Positions 63,393-64,000 of a stretch of DNA of 64,000 bases are shown piece after piece; within the stretch, counting starts at the first letter, position 1; every line of letters starts with the position of its first letter. The position numbers and the translations under genes were made by a program. The DNA lies in contig NZ_CP147846.1 in NCBI RefSeq assembly GCF_037327425.1, positions 4,774,001 to 4,838,000 of the forward strand, given 5' to 3'. The notes under the pieces are model-generated. The model was not told where the DNA came from and did not search any database. It saw only the letters and a list, made by a program, of their open reading frames with translations. Source of the stretch: Rhodococcus sovatensis. Its GTDB lineage: Bacteria; Actinomycetota; Actinomycetes; Mycobacteriales; Mycobacteriaceae.

Positions 63393-64000
63393 TCAGGACG
63401 CGGGAGGGGTGGACGCCTTGCTGCCGGGCTTCCAGTCCGCGGGAACTTCACGGTCTGGGTACCACTCCTTTTCCAGGGTGTTCCACGTGCCGTCGGCAAC
63501 CACCGCGTCGAGACCGGAGTTCAGTGCATCGATCAGCGGCTGATTGTCCTTGGCCACCGCGAACGCGGTGAAGTTGGTGGTGTTGATCGTCTTCTCGAGG
63601 ATCGCGACGCCGTCCTCGGCCTTGACCTGCCCCGATGCTTGCTGTGACGGAGCCACCCACGCGTCGATCTGGCCGGACTTCACATTCGCGTACGCAGTGT
63701 TGTAGTCCGGGAACCTGACCGGCTCGATTCCGAGTGTGTTGGTGACGTAGTCGTCCTGAACGGTTCCCTGCACGACGCCGATGCGCTGCTGGTCGTCGAG
63801 TTCGGCGATCGTCTTGATCGAGTAGTCGTTCTTCGCCACGAGCGCCATCTCGCCGAAGTCGTAGCCATTGGTGAATCCGACGGTGTTGCGGCGAGCATCG
63901 GTCGTCGAGATCGACGACGAACCGGCGTCGTAGACCTTGTTGTTCACGGCGGCGAGCAGGCTGGAGAACTCGGTCGCCGAGAACTCGACGGTGAGGTCCA
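63393..64000 (-). CDS. Partial polar amino-acid ABC transporter substrate-binding protein
   Basis: The C-terminal 202 codons of a family 3 solute-binding protein; its beginning lies beyond the right edge. YDFGEMALVAKNDYSIKTIAELDDQQRIGVVQGTVQDDYV and VKSGQIDAWVAPSQQASGQV, then NTTNFTAFAVAKDNQPLIDALNSGLDAVVADGTWNTLEKEW are the usual lobe-2 and hinge blocks. It ends with a Pro/Ser tail. It would capture an amino acid outside the membrane for the permease and ATPase downstream. The specific ligand cannot be told from this part. Confidence 0.88.
   Translation of the reverse strand, partial: DLTVEFSATEFSSLLAAVNNKVYDAGSSSISTTDARRNTVGFTNGYDFGEMALVAKNDYSIKTIAELDDQQRIGVVQGTVQDDYVTNTLGIEPVRFPDYNTAYANVKSGQIDAWVAPSQQASGQVKAEDGVAILEKTINTTNFTAFAVAKDNQPLIDALNSGLDAVVADGTWNTLEKEWYPDREVPADWKPGSKASTPPAS

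Overview
The window is high-GC actinobacterial chromosome, most likely Rhodococcus or a close mycolate-forming relative. Evidence: the block murJ(mviN)-DUF6049-mutT4-pcnA at the left end is the gene set known from Mycobacterium tuberculosis as Rv3907c-Rv3910. YqgE, an MFS protein and leuS follow, matching the Rv0037c-Rv0041 neighbourhood. Start codons are often GTG, genes are coupled by ATGA/GTGA overlaps, and there is an antigen-85-type esterase. No rRNA, tRNA or CRISPR array was seen.

1-28.5 kb is mostly ordinary chromosome. It holds the cell-wall/tRNA block (partial murJ, DUF6049, NUDIX, CCA-adding enzyme), a secreted DUF4185 protein, an MFS permease, an ABC-2 exporter with a small HTH regulator, a TetR regulator, YqgE, a glutamate decarboxylase, two secreted lipases, a diguanylate cyclase, a DUF1648/SdpI pair, leuS, a stand-alone thioesterase-like protein and a glutaminase-STAS protein. 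It ends with an iron-siderophore importer (AraC regulator, lipoprotein, two permeases, ATPase) behind a promoter with a candidate IdeR/DtxR box.

28.6-39.2 kb is an accessory island. It contains a self-inhibited Fic protein with twin operators, a TetR remnant, two coupled P-loop ATPases (one with its Walker-A lysine replaced by arginine), an unrecognised ORF, a truncated RNase H, a small secreted protein, a three-Cys-motif partner (TcmP) convergent with its DUF5131 (Gp37/Gp68) partner, an ISL3 transposase, and a frameshifted glycine-zipper membrane protein coupled to a small helical protein. This is the most likely place for an undescribed (possibly defence) system.

39.2-44 kb returns to chromosomal genes: PPOX-fold protein, GNAT, SDR, DinB, a GH63 enzyme close to glucosylglycerate hydrolase, and a GH25 lysozyme. 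44-59.4 kb is a four-module non-ribosomal peptide synthetase (C-A-T-E, C-A-T, C-A-T, C-A-T-TE; module 2 reads as serine) whose stop codon overlaps the start of an Ag85-like esterase. A PhoX phosphatase and a polar amino-acid ABC importer (partial at the right edge) close the window.

Two repeat families stand out. Five copies of a 44-bp imperfect palindrome sit at the 3' ends of genes, mostly between convergent pairs; one is split by a 151-bp MITE-like element with 11-bp terminal inverted repeats and a 4-bp target duplication. A 35-bp unit is repeated almost five times between the divergent NUDIX and pcnA genes.
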